Shown here one piece after another: positions 17,886-26,571 of a DNA stretch of 64,000 bases. The position numbers were made by a program, and so were the translations under genes. Origin of the DNA: Nitrosomonas stercoris (GTDB lineage Bacteria > Pseudomonadota > Gammaproteobacteria > Burkholderiales > Nitrosomonadaceae). The notes below the pieces were generated by a model. It searched no databases, was not told the origin of the DNA, and saw only the letters and a list, made by a program, of their open reading frames with translations. The DNA lies in NCBI GenBank assembly GCA_006742785.1, contig AP019755.1, positions 248,001-312,000 on the forward strand, read 5' to 3'. The stretch's first letter is position 1. Each line of letters starts with the position of its first letter.

Positions 17886-18207
17886 GAACGTGCTGCAAGC
17901 GTTGCGCCCCAGTTTCTCTCGGGCCGCGCCAACCTGATTTTTTTAATGCCTGCTCCAGCACGCTCACGCCGTGCTGGTCAGGCTCATTCCATTTGCGCCA
18001 ATAGGCATATACACTCTGCCATTTGGGAAACTCTCCGGGCAAAAATCTCCACTGGCAACCAGTACGCAGCAGATACAGCACAGCACAAAATACTTCATAC
18101 AAATCTATTGTCGTGGGTTTGGTGCTGCGCCTCACGCTACGCAATAGCGGCTCTATCTCGGCAAACTTCTCTTTGCTAATATCACTGGCATATTTTGTTC
18201 TCTTCAT
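17842..18207 (-). CDS. IS5-family transposase orfA (copy 2)
   Basis: Same 121-residue orfA as copy 1, starting MKRTKYASD. Because the IS end is open in this frame, orfA is also the C-terminal part of a hybrid ORF that begins with the mod N-terminus at 19545. Confidence 0.88.
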   Translation of the reverse strand: MKRTKYASDISKEKFAEIEPLLRSVRRSTKPTTIDLYEVFCAVLYLLRTGCQWRFLPGEFPKWQSVYAYWRKWNEPDQHGVSVLEQALKKSGWRGPRETGAQRLQHVLDCGRAKREEYRHG

Positions 18208-19565
18208 CCACGTATCGTAAGGAATAATGATGAGATCGTAAACGGGCTCTAAGACTGCATGAGCCATACTTCCCGAGCCTGCAAAGAAATCAAGAACGAT
18301 CGAATCCTGTGTGGTTGCATGCTCCAGGATGCGTTTCATCAGTTGAACAGGCTTAGGGTTATCAAAAACTTTACTTCCGAACAGGGATGAAACGTCACGC
18401 GTCCCATCGTCTGTATTTCCAGCGTAGGCGTGATCCCAAAAGTTAATTGGAGTTAATCCGCGAGCCTCGGAAAGAAACATTTTTATTGAGGGGATGGCCG
18501 CATCGCCATTACTTCCCCAGTAAAGGAGACCTTCATTCTGAAGCCGCTCGAACTCGTCTTTCGAGCGACGCCAAGCGTTGGTCGTGGGTGTAGTAGTCTG
18601 CCCAGTATTTGGATTCTTTATGGGGTAACAAAGATTAGGGCGTTGCTCCGGGGTTGCAGGATTCAGGAAGGATGCGCCTTTCCACGGGCCGCGAGTATCA
18701 TTGTCTGGGTTTGAATAGCGGCCATCAGCTTCATCTGTGCGAGGCAAAAGATTTACCCTAAATGCATCAGACTGACTATATACAAGGATATGCTCAACGA
18801 CCGTAGTAAAATCCTGTGTATTGTTGCTTCGCGTATATCGCTTCTGCCATGAAATATCAGCCTGGAAATTCTGCTCACCAAAAATCTCGTCACAAATCTT
18901 GCGAAGGTTCGCGGACTCATGATAATCGGCAGAGACAAATAGCACGCCATCTTCAGCAAGTAAATTGCGTCCTATTTTAAGGCGCGGATATACCATGCTC
19001 AACCAATCAGAGTGGAAACGACCATTAGCTAAAGTATTTGCAATGAGTCGATTGCCTTCTTCGTCGACTTGATTGGATCGGCGGAAATATGCAGCCACTT
19101 CCTCAGAAAAATCGTCTTCGTAGATGAAGTCATTGCCCGTGTTATACGGCGGGTCAATATAAATCATCTTCACTTTACCCAGGTACGTCTCCTGCAACAG
19201 CTTCAACGCATCCAGGTTGTCACCTTCGATAAACAGGTTCTTCGTCGTATCAAAGTCCACACTTTCCTCGCGCACTGGCCGCAGCGTCTTGGCAATCGGC
19301 GCATTGGCCGTCAGCAGCGCTTCGCGCTTGCCGGGCCAGTTGAGGTGATAGCGTTCTTGCGGGCCTTCCACAATGGCATCGGACAGCTCCTGCCGAAGCT
19401 GGTCAAAATCCACCATCAGCTTCACGCTGCCATCTTCGCCTTGCGCTTCCGTTACGCAGCCGGGGAACATATCGCGAATGCGGGCGATGTTCTCTTCAGT
19501 CAGGTTGGGGGAGTGCATTTTTAATTTGTTCATCGTATTTTTCACGTTTGATTCTCAATACTATT

Positions 19566-21767
19566 TCAAGCGACACCCATATGGGCCTCGTAATGTTGCT
19601 GAAAACCCGCTTCGTCGAACACGGCTTTAAATTTTTCCAAGTAATATGCGAGATCATAGTCTGCGTAGTCCATGACGCTGAAGTTGATGCCGTCCTTATG
19701 CGACCCTCTATCCAGGAATCGAGCCAACGCCACGAATCGGTTATCTTGCTGCTCCAGCTTTCCTAAAGCCGCTTTGAATTCTTCGTTCTTGTTGTTGAAC
19801 GAGAAGAAGTGCTCAAGGATGCAGCGCATGGTGTTCGGCACAATGTGAGCTGGCAATTGTTGATCTCGTGCTTTTCGGAGGATGAACCAAAGAGCGTCAT
19901 AATCGTTCATCAGTTCGCTGGATTTTATCAAGCCAACTTGGGTGTGTGGATTCTTGGTCACTCTGAATAGCTGGCACTTTCTGTTCTTATCGGTCACACC
20001 AAGCTGCTTCATCAGCTCGTGTAAGAAGAACAGGTTATGCGTCAGCACAATGACTTGGCGAACCTTTGGGCCGCCAGCCGGTGCGATCAATTCCTTGCAA
20101 ATTAAAGCTGCGATGTCAAAAACATAGTTGACCGAAAGACTGGAAATTGGATCATCTATAACAACGATGGTCTTGTCTAGTTGGAACGTCTCGCCTTCTT
20201 TCTCTGATCCTTTCAGCAGCTCCATGTAGTAGAGAAAGGAAATCAGGGTTTTCTCCCCCTCGCTCAATGACTTCAATTCACCACTGTTTTGCCCTTGTCG
20301 ATTTAGGCAATACAGGCTTTCTTGCTCTGACTTTCTGGCGATTGAAAAAGCGAAAATGCCCATGTTGCAAAGCCGCTGATTGATAGCAACCATCGCCGCA
20401 TCCACACCTGTCTGCTTTTGGCGGAGCTCGGTCAGAGTTACGTTAAGCGACCCTAACTTTGACTCTAGCTCACGGTCTTCTTTGTCGTATTCAGCCTTTT
20501 GGTCGAGAAGCGGCGCGGTCATGGCGTCGTATGTAGAAAATGCTGCAGCTCTGTCTCGGCGGAGAATCTTCCAAAATTCGGCCGTGATGCGGCGTTTTTC
20601 CGCATCACGGTCAGAGATGCGCTGATTGAATCCCGAAATTCGCTGGTTGATTTCGGCGAGCTTATTCAGCAAGTCACCCAGACTGGATTCAGCAATACTG
20701 GCAAGCTCGCTTGGTTTTTCAGTTTTCGCTTTCATTGCGACCAGATTGGTCTGCAAGACCAACTTGAGCGCAGACCATGCGCTTGCTAGCCCAGCATCTT
20801 CCTTGGCAAACGGGTCTTGAAGTGCTTGATTGACCGATGCCTCTAATGCAGAAATTGCGGCCTCATACCTCTGGGCGAGGCTTTGTATATGATCAATTTT
20901 TGTTTGCCTGTCACCATCCAATAATTGGGAGAGCTCGGCGAGCAAGTCATGCGGTATTGTCTGCTGGCAAAAAGGACACTCCGGGTCATGTGCAAACTCC
21001 CGTCCTTTGTTGACCCAGTCGCTGTTCCCCCACTTTTCGATAAGCGGAGCCAACCTACTTTGCCCCGATACAACGATGCGCTCCTGCCAGATTGCGTCAA
21101 GCTCTATCGCTTGGAATCCCGGCTGGCTCAAACTCAGCGTGGACTTCTGGGGTTCAGTCCCTGATGCCTCTGCCAATCGTTTCTTTAAATTTTCAATCGT
21201 ATCCAGCTCTTCATCTTCGGCAACCTGGATAGCCTTCAGTGCGTCAAAAAATTTCTGTCGATTATTCCCATAGCCTTGTATCAACGGCTGCAGCTCTCCG
21301 CTGCTATAGGCGGCATGAGCTTTCCAAACCTCGGTCAAGGCAGTATCTTTCGCAGCAGTCAACGAGCTCGCCGTTGATGCCGTTAGATCCTTTAACTCTT
21401 CGCGCCGCGCTTCAATAGCGGCAATCTCTGGTGTTATTTCTTCAATTTTCTTTTGCGACTGCGTATCCAGTTCGCCCAAAGTGAAGATGCCCGGCATTCC
21501 AGCTACACCACCAATCACACGATCAACGAAGTCACTGTTGTAGACCACGGGGCGATACACCCCCTGACCTGTAGTCTCAACAGCGCAATGAGCGAAATCT
21601 GGACTTTTCTCGCCCCAACCATGGATTACTTCGCCGATGGACGACTTACCAGCACCGTTCAGACCGTAGAAGAACACGGGCTTCTGGGTACTCGTCTCGA
21701 GTTCAATTTCGACCGCTTCGGTCGGGTGAAAGCTCTTGTAGTTAGAAATCGAAATCTTCTTTAGCAT
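19566..21767 (-). CDS. RloC/PrrC-like AAA_13 ATPase, candidate anticodon nuclease
   Basis: A 733-residue ABC/SMC-type ATPase. Walker A GLNGAGKSS is at 35-43, the ABC signature LSEGEK at 501-506 and Walker B TIVVIDDP at 533-540, followed by the D-loop SSLS. Between the halves lies a coiled-coil region with a zinc-hook-like CPFC (264-267), as in RloC. Near the C-terminus Arg648-x3-Glu652 (NTMRCILEHF) and His690 (DRGSHKD) match the Arg/Glu/His triad of PrrC-type tRNA anticodon nucleases in order and spacing. PrrC and RloC are kept silent by, or linked to, a restriction enzyme and cut tRNA when phage disable it. The gene lies 20 bases upstream of mod. The nuclease role is inferred from motifs. 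Confidence 0.8.
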   Translation of the reverse strand: MLKKISISNYKSFHPTEAVEIELETSTQKPVFFYGLNGAGKSSIGEVIHGWGEKSPDFAHCAVETTGQGVYRPVVYNSDFVDRVIGGVAGMPGIFTLGELDTQSQKKIEEITPEIAAIEARREELKDLTASTASSLTAAKDTALTEVWKAHAAYSSGELQPLIQGYGNNRQKFFDALKAIQVAEDEELDTIENLKKRLAEASGTEPQKSTLSLSQPGFQAIELDAIWQERIVVSGQSRLAPLIEKWGNSDWVNKGREFAHDPECPFCQQTIPHDLLAELSQLLDGDRQTKIDHIQSLAQRYEAAISALEASVNQALQDPFAKEDAGLASAWSALKLVLQTNLVAMKAKTEKPSELASIAESSLGDLLNKLAEINQRISGFNQRISDRDAEKRRITAEFWKILRRDRAAAFSTYDAMTAPLLDQKAEYDKEDRELESKLGSLNVTLTELRQKQTGVDAAMVAINQRLCNMGIFAFSIARKSEQESLYCLNRQGQNSGELKSLSEGEKTLISFLYYMELLKGSEKEGETFQLDKTIVVIDDPISSLSVNYVFDIAALICKELIAPAGGPKVRQVIVLTHNLFFLHELMKQLGVTDKNRKCQLFRVTKNPHTQVGLIKSSELMNDYDALWFILRKARDQQLPAHIVPNTMRCILEHFFSFNNKNEEFKAALGKLEQQDNRFVALARFLDRGSHKDGINFSVMDYADYDLAYYLEKFKAVFDEAGFQQHYEAHMGVA

Positions 21768-21808
21768 CGTCGCCCCAAAGATGAGTCAAATCACATAGCT
21801 CTAATTTT

Positions 21809-22474
21809 TTAGCGTGTTAATACTTCAATCTTGTTTTTCAAAGCACGCAATTGAGCATTAATCTCCACCTTGCGGTTGAATTGTTTTTCTTTAGTTAGCC
21901 GCGCTGTGATTCTGTCTAGCTCGCGCTGTTTTGCCTGCACCTGCTCGACTCGGGCTATCAGCTCAATCAGCGTTTCTTGCGGCCGCGCGGGCAGCGGGAT
22001 TAATCGCTGGAGCAATTGCTCATACAGGCTTCCTAGGTGTAAGGCTACAGGTATTGCCGAGCGCTTGCTATCAATTGGCCACCAATTTGACGCAAAGTAA
22101 TCTGAGAGCACCCAGCGGCTGGTGTCGGCTTCGTTCGGGCGTTTGTAGGCGGCTATTATCTGCGTTTTGCCCTCGAAGGTCAGTTCAAACACGATAGGGA
22201 AAGGAATGGCCCGGTCGATGCTGCGCAATACGTCCTGATGTAGTTCCGGTCCTTTGAGCTGGATAGTGAATATCTGAATCTCTGGCACACCGGGCCGCGC
22301 TGGCAGGTGGATCGTCTCCGGAGCGAGCTTGTATTGCCAGACGATCTGCTCGACCTGCTCAACGAACAGATCCTTCAGTCGGGTGTTGGCTCCGCTGTGC
22401 TCGTAGATCTTGGCTTTAGGGATAACCTTTCCAAACTCTGCAGCCGCAGGATATTGAAGAAATGCGCTATTCAT
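21809..22474 (-). CDS. DUF4391 domain protein
   Basis: A 221-residue protein matching DUF4391, a family of unknown function that I know mainly from helicase-methyltransferase restriction loci. Recognisable stretches are FGKVIPKAKIYEHSGANTRLKDLFVEQVEQIVWQYKLAPETIHLP, VFELTFEGKTQIIAAYKR and the middle SLYEQLLQRLIPLPAR. The last 50 residues form a coiled coil (ARVEQVQAKQRELDRITARL). The start at 22474 (MNSAFLQYP) is preferred over the ORF start at 22546, whose extra 24 residues lie inside the upstream gene. It overlaps that gene by 8 bases, so the two are co-translated. Confidence 0.8.
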   Translation of the reverse strand: MNSAFLQYPAAAEFGKVIPKAKIYEHSGANTRLKDLFVEQVEQIVWQYKLAPETIHLPARPGVPEIQIFTIQLKGPELHQDVLRSIDRAIPFPIVFELTFEGKTQIIAAYKRPNEADTSRWVLSDYFASNWWPIDSKRSAIPVALHLGSLYEQLLQRLIPLPARPQETLIELIARVEQVQAKQRELDRITARLTKEKQFNRKVEINAQLRALKNKIEVLTR

Positions 22475-22874
22475 GGTTATCCGCAGATTGCGCGGATTCG
22501 CGCAGATTGAAGACCAATCTTTTGTGCTGGAGGCTGCTGGCGCCAAAATTTAGGAGCAACGCCTTGTTCAGGCCGGATGCCTTGAGGTAGTTAATGACCT
22601 GCGCTTCTTCTACTCCCGATAGTTGCTTCAGCGCCTTCAGCTCAACAATAGTGGTGTCAAAGCAAACGAAATCGGCTTTGTAGAATGCTTGCAGAGGCGT
22701 GCCACGATAAAGAATAGGCAGAGCCTTTTCCCGGTGGTGCGGGATATTCAGAGCAATTAACTCAAGCTCCAGCGCTTCTTGATAGACGGCCTCCAAAAAG
22801 CCACTGCCAAGCGCGCGATGGACCGTCATTGCGGCCCCAATTATTCGGTAGGTTTGCTCATCCGTAGTCATCAT
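22467..22874 (-). CDS. GxxExxY family protein (PD-(D/E)XK_3)
   Basis: The 135-residue protein carries the family name motif as GSGFLEAVYQEAL (G-x-x-E-x-x-Y). It also has a nuclease-like core: Asp in FYKADFVCFDTTIVELKAL with ELK as the (D/E)XK element. The family has a PD-(D/E)XK fold but no proven function. Its start overlaps the helicase stop by 4 bases and its end overlaps the DUF4391 start. It may be an accessory nuclease of the helicase. Confidence 0.85.
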   Translation of the reverse strand: MMTTDEQTYRIIGAAMTVHRALGSGFLEAVYQEALELELIALNIPHHREKALPILYRGTPLQAFYKADFVCFDTTIVELKALKQLSGVEEAQVINYLKASGLNKALLLNFGASSLQHKRLVFNLRESAQSADNHE

Positions 22875-25800
22875 CTGCGTTCTTCTGCGTAATCTGCGGA
22901 TTGAATCACTAAAAAAGCGATCAGTTCAAAGTCGTCCAGCCCCGAGATGGTGTTGGTCAGCGCTGTGGTTCTGCCACCGCTAAACAGGCTGTCCAGATCC
23001 TTTTCTTCCTTCACGTCGATCATTGACCGGATAGATGGGCCCAGAAGGTCGGAATAGGTCTGCATCTGGCGACCCTCGACCGTTTCCCGATTGAAGCGCT
23101 GGCAGGCGTCGACGATGGGTTTGTCCTGCCCCTTGCAGCAGCTACGCACCAGGTCGAGCAGGCGCTTGACCTCGGTGTGATCGTGAATGACCTCGCCCTC
23201 ACGACTGATATAGACGAGGTAATACGGGTGCAGGCGGTTGTGCTGGTTGAGATTGATGTCGCCTGTTTTGGAAGAAAGGGCGCGGTTGCGCAAGGTGAAG
23301 ATCGCCCCTGGCGGCAGCCCTATCTCGGGCCTGGCAGGAACCACGGCGTGCATACCATTGGGCGCACTGCTTAGTTCGCCGTGGGCTTTGACGTAGTTGA
23401 GCAGGTCCATGCGGAAGTCGTTCAGCCCCAGGTCGGTGATGGAGACGCCGGTTTTCAAATCTTCCAACTCGATGACTTCTTCCTGGAGGCGGCGCAGTTG
23501 CTCCTTGCGGTACGACACGTCGTTGGCCTGCGCGGACAGCACATTGTCGTCGCCGGTGGCGGTAACGTCGGCGATCATCATCCGGCTCTCGACGCGCTCC
23601 TTGAGGTTGATGTATTCGTCGAGCGAAATGTCGGGCCAGTAGTTGACAAGCTGGATGCTGCTGTTGGGCGAGCCGATACGATCCACCCGACCAAAGCGCT
23701 GAATGATGCGCACCGGGTTCCAGTGGATGTCATAGTTGATCAGGTAGTCGCAGTCCTGCAGGTTCTGGCCTTCGGAGATGCAGTCGGTACCGATCAGCAG
23801 ATCGACTTCGTGTGGTTCGTCCGGCAGCACCACGGCCTTCTCTTTCGAGCGAGGGGAGAATAGGGTTAGCAGTTCCTGGAAGTCGTAGCCGCGCTTGTGT
23901 GTGCCGCTCTTGATGGTGGACTGCGGTGCACCCTTGCCGGTGACCTTGGCGGTGTGGGTGGCATGCCTGGCCAGCAGCTCTGGCGCAAGATTGGCGTACA
24001 GGTAATCAGCGGTGTCAGCAAAGGCGGTAAAGATCAATACCTTTTTGTTGCCTGGATTGATGGGGTTGGAAATCTTGTTTAATACATGTGCTTTCAGGTG
24101 TTGAAGCTTGGCGTCATGCTCTGGAGTAACGGGCTGCATTGCCTCCAACAGGCTCTCTATTTCTTCCAGATCCTGGTTCAAATCAAACTGCCAGCTGGGC
24201 AAGTCCATGTCCGCCAAGCTCACTTTTATTTTTCCGCCAATATCGGCGTCTGTCTCCAGCTCAAGTAGCTCATCACCTTCAGCTTCAAGCTCTGCCAAAA
24301 TTTCGGTTATGTCTTCGACGCTAGCCCCATCACCCAACTGACGAAAATCGACTATCTTGTCCAGCGTGCGTATATGGTTATCACGCAACGCTTCCAGCGT
24401 CAGACGAAATGCAGCCACCGAACTTTCCAGACGCTTGAGCAGGTTGGTCGTCATCAATGCTTGAAGGCTTTTTTCCCGATCTGCTTGGCGCAAAGTACCC
24501 CTGCTGCCTACCTGGGTATCGTAGAGTTCTTCGTACTTGCTTAAGCGGCTCGGGAGTATGTAACTGACAGGTGCATAGACTGCGAGTTTGAGCCGTGAAA
24601 GGTGTTCAAAAATCTCGTTGAAGCCCATTACCTCCGGCCGCTCGCTTAATGGACAATGAAATGACAAAGGCTTGCGGCGTTCGGGGAATGGGCCAATATC
24701 CTTGGTGTCGTAGAAGGTCTGGATGTGTTTGCGCGAGCGGGCGATAGTGACGCTGTCGAGCAGTTCAAAAAAATCAAAGTCCAGCGAATCGAGAATTGCC
24801 CGTGCGGTACGCTCTTCAATAGGCAGTTTTGACCACATATTAAAGGCAGTTTGAGCACTGCGAAAAATTTCCTCAACACTTCTGCTGGTGCGCAGTTTTT
24901 TGCTGAGCTTTTCCGAATCACCCTCGTAAGCCAACGCCAGCTGATTGCGCAGATCAGTAAAGCGGTTGTTGACCGGCGTAGCCGACAGCATCAACACTTT
25001 GGTCTTGACCCCTTCCTTAATCACCTTGCGCATAAGCATCTGATAGCGCGTTTCCCTATCCTTAAAGGCGTCGTTGTTGCGGAAGTTATGGGACTCATCA
25101 ATAACAACTAAATCATAGTTACCCCAGTTGACACGGTTTAACGGCATACCGAAGGATTCGCCACTGGTGCGGGACAGATCGGTATGGCACAGCACATCGT
25201 AGTTGAACCGGTCACGGGCAAAGATATTGGTTTTGAGGTTGCGGTTATAGTTGAGCCAGTTGTCAGCCAACTTTTTGGGGCAGAGCACCAGTACCGAGCG
25301 GTTGCGCAGCTCGTAATACTTGACGACCGCAAGCGCGGTGAAGGTTTTGCCCAGGCCAACGCTATCAGCGAGGATGCAGCCGCTGTAGGTTTCCAGCTTG
25401 TTGATGATGCCGGTAGCCGCGTCCTTCTGATAATTGAAGAGTTTGTTCCAGATCAGGGTGTCTTGGTAGCCGGTGCGGTCGTTGGGTAATACGTCTTCGT
25501 CAATGTCGTCGAGGAACTCGTTGAAGATGTTGTAGAGCATCAGGAAGTAGATGCTCTCGGGCGAGTTCTCCTGATAGACCGAGGCGATGTGCTCGCAGAT
25601 CTGTACAGTCACATCCTCCAGCTTCTCGGGATCACTCCAGATTTGATCGAACAGGCTCAGGTAGGTGGCGGCAAAGGGGGCATCGTCCGTCTTGTTCACA
25701 AGGTTGGAGACCGCATTGCCTTGCTGGTAGCCCAGATCAACGGCAGTGAAACCGTGCAGCGGCATATAGGCGATATTGGTGCCACCCGCCTGCACGCAGG

Positions 25801-26191
25801 CGAACTGCTGCATGGGCGCTTTAGTGCGATTGCTTTTGAACGTGGCCTTGCGCTGTATCCAGTCGGCACACTCCCTGGCCACCGCCCGCTGGGTGAGCTT
25901 ATTGCGCAGCTGGATCTCAAATTCGCTGCCGTAGAGGCTGCGCTCTCGGTCGAGCCTAGGGATATGGAACTCTTTGCGCTCCTTGCGGATTTTGTCAGTG
26001 ACTTCGTTTGTCACGAAGGTCGGCGAGGTGAAAATGAAACTCAATCCGTCAATTTTCTCCAGTTCTGCTTTCAGTGCTTCGAAAGCATACATAGAAAAGC
26101 ATGAGGCAGCGATCTTTAAGCGCGCGCCGGGCCTGAGGGTCTGCTTAAGATCGTCGCCCAGCAAACGATTGATGTTATCGATCAGCTCCAT
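22871..26191 (-). CDS. Large SNF2-type helicase of the defence island
   Basis: An 1106-residue superfamily 2 ATPase that probably translocates on DNA. Residues 1-250 form an N-terminal region without visible HKD phospholipase motifs. Then come ADSVGLGKT (Walker A, 275-283), LVLCPKKLADNW, VVIDESHNF (DESH, 365-368), LMLSATPVNNR, and in the C-terminal lobe KKVLIFTAFADTADYL, DLLIGTDCISEGQNLQ and RIIQRFGRVDRIGS. DESH plus GRxDRIG groups it with SNF2/RapA-like helicases found in defence loci. The stop overlaps the next start (ATGA). It probably forms the core of a subsystem with the next two small genes. Confidence 0.88.
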   Translation of the reverse strand: MELIDNINRLLGDDLKQTLRPGARLKIAASCFSMYAFEALKAELEKIDGLSFIFTSPTFVTNEVTDKIRKERKEFHIPRLDRERSLYGSEFEIQLRNKLTQRAVARECADWIQRKATFKSNRTKAPMQQFACVQAGGTNIAYMPLHGFTAVDLGYQQGNAVSNLVNKTDDAPFAATYLSLFDQIWSDPEKLEDVTVQICEHIASVYQENSPESIYFLMLYNIFNEFLDDIDEDVLPNDRTGYQDTLIWNKLFNYQKDAATGIINKLETYSGCILADSVGLGKTFTALAVVKYYELRNRSVLVLCPKKLADNWLNYNRNLKTNIFARDRFNYDVLCHTDLSRTSGESFGMPLNRVNWGNYDLVVIDESHNFRNNDAFKDRETRYQMLMRKVIKEGVKTKVLMLSATPVNNRFTDLRNQLALAYEGDSEKLSKKLRTSRSVEEIFRSAQTAFNMWSKLPIEERTARAILDSLDFDFFELLDSVTIARSRKHIQTFYDTKDIGPFPERRKPLSFHCPLSERPEVMGFNEIFEHLSRLKLAVYAPVSYILPSRLSKYEELYDTQVGSRGTLRQADREKSLQALMTTNLLKRLESSVAAFRLTLEALRDNHIRTLDKIVDFRQLGDGASVEDITEILAELEAEGDELLELETDADIGGKIKVSLADMDLPSWQFDLNQDLEEIESLLEAMQPVTPEHDAKLQHLKAHVLNKISNPINPGNKKVLIFTAFADTADYLYANLAPELLARHATHTAKVTGKGAPQSTIKSGTHKRGYDFQELLTLFSPRSKEKAVVLPDEPHEVDLLIGTDCISEGQNLQDCDYLINYDIHWNPVRIIQRFGRVDRIGSPNSSIQLVNYWPDISLDEYINLKERVESRMMIADVTATGDDNVLSAQANDVSYRKEQLRRLQEEVIELEDLKTGVSITDLGLNDFRMDLLNYVKAHGELSSAPNGMHAVVPARPEIGLPPGAIFTLRNRALSSKTGDINLNQHNRLHPYYLVYISREGEVIHDHTEVKRLLDLVRSCCKGQDKPIVDACQRFNRETVEGRQMQTYSDLLGPSIRSMIDVKEEKDLDSLFSGGRTTALTNTISGLDDFELIAFLVIQSADYAEERR

Positions 26192-26228
26192 CAGACGGTC
26201 ATTCTCTCAGGCTTTATGCAGTCGCCAC

Positions 26229-26450
26229 TCATTTCGCCCCCGGCTTTTCCGATTGGGCGGCGATCCAGCCGTCGATGTCAGCCTGTCGGAAGCGCCACAT
26301 CCCGCCCACCTTGAAGCCGGGGATCTTCTTGGCTGCAGCGAGCCGGTAGATCGTCCGCTCAGTTACCTTCAAGTACCCGGCAACTTCCTTTATCGTAAGA
26401 ACAGTGCTTTCGCTGGTGCTCATGGCCATAGAGTAACTTATTGATGACAA
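26229..26450 (-). CDS. Excisionase-family helix-turn-helix protein
   Basis: A 73-residue MerR/excisionase-like DNA-binding protein. The HTH is LTIKEVAGYLKVTERTIYRL, followed by the family signature IPGFKVGGMWRFRQADIDGWI. Such proteins act as regulators or recombination directionality factors. It is the first gene of the island, 37 bases before the helicase. The true start may be Met8 or Met10 (MAMSTSES). It could autoregulate the operon; no integrase gene accompanies it. Confidence 0.8.
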   Translation of the reverse strand: MSSISYSMAMSTSESTVLTIKEVAGYLKVTERTIYRLAAAKKIPGFKVGGMWRFRQADIDGWIAAQSEKPGAK

Positions 26451-26571
26451 AGAATAATAGAACAGTTCAGAGTTTTCATATTATCGACCAAAAACGACAT
26501 GATCTTTAGCAAAGCTGAGGTAACATAATGCAAGAAGAACTCACAAGTATATTGCTGTTGATTTGAATTCC

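Larger units (their letters stand above)
17401..18249 (-). mobile_element. IS5-family element, copy 2 (849 bp, tandem in mod)
   Basis: Second complete copy, same length, orientation and encoded proteins as copy 1, separated from it by a single TAA and followed by TAA at 18250-18252. The mod gene continues on both sides of the pair. The order TAA-IS-TAA-IS-TAA suggests that one copy inserted into the target recreated at the end of the other, or tandem duplication. Confidence 0.93.
15961..19545 (-). pseudogene. mod: Type III DNA methyltransferase Mod, split by two tandem IS copies
   Basis: The N-terminal part is 18250-19545 and the C-terminal part 15961-16548. Joining them across one TAA restores a continuous protein of about 627 residues: GSMAHAVLEKNAEDGGKRR. 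Mod methylates adenine in the recognition site and guides Res. The DPPY motif (MIYIDPPYNTGND, 131-134) precedes the SAM-binding FFAGSGSM, the beta-class order typical of Mod, with the target recognition domain between. The insertion falls right after FxGxG, so the C-terminus is lost. The N-terminal frame continues in-frame into the IS orfA, giving a 567-residue hybrid ORF. Mod function is probably lost. The start could be any of Met1, 5 or 10. Confidence 0.9.

Noticed and set aside
10187-26450. Known BREX or DISARM system
   Set aside because: No PglZ, BrxC, DrmA/B or PLD-type HKD gene is present; the methyltransferase is a type III Mod with its Res.
10187-26450. Prophage or integrase-driven island
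   Set aside because: Apart from the excisionase-like HTH gene there is no integrase, no structural phage gene and no tRNA or clear attachment repeats at the borders.
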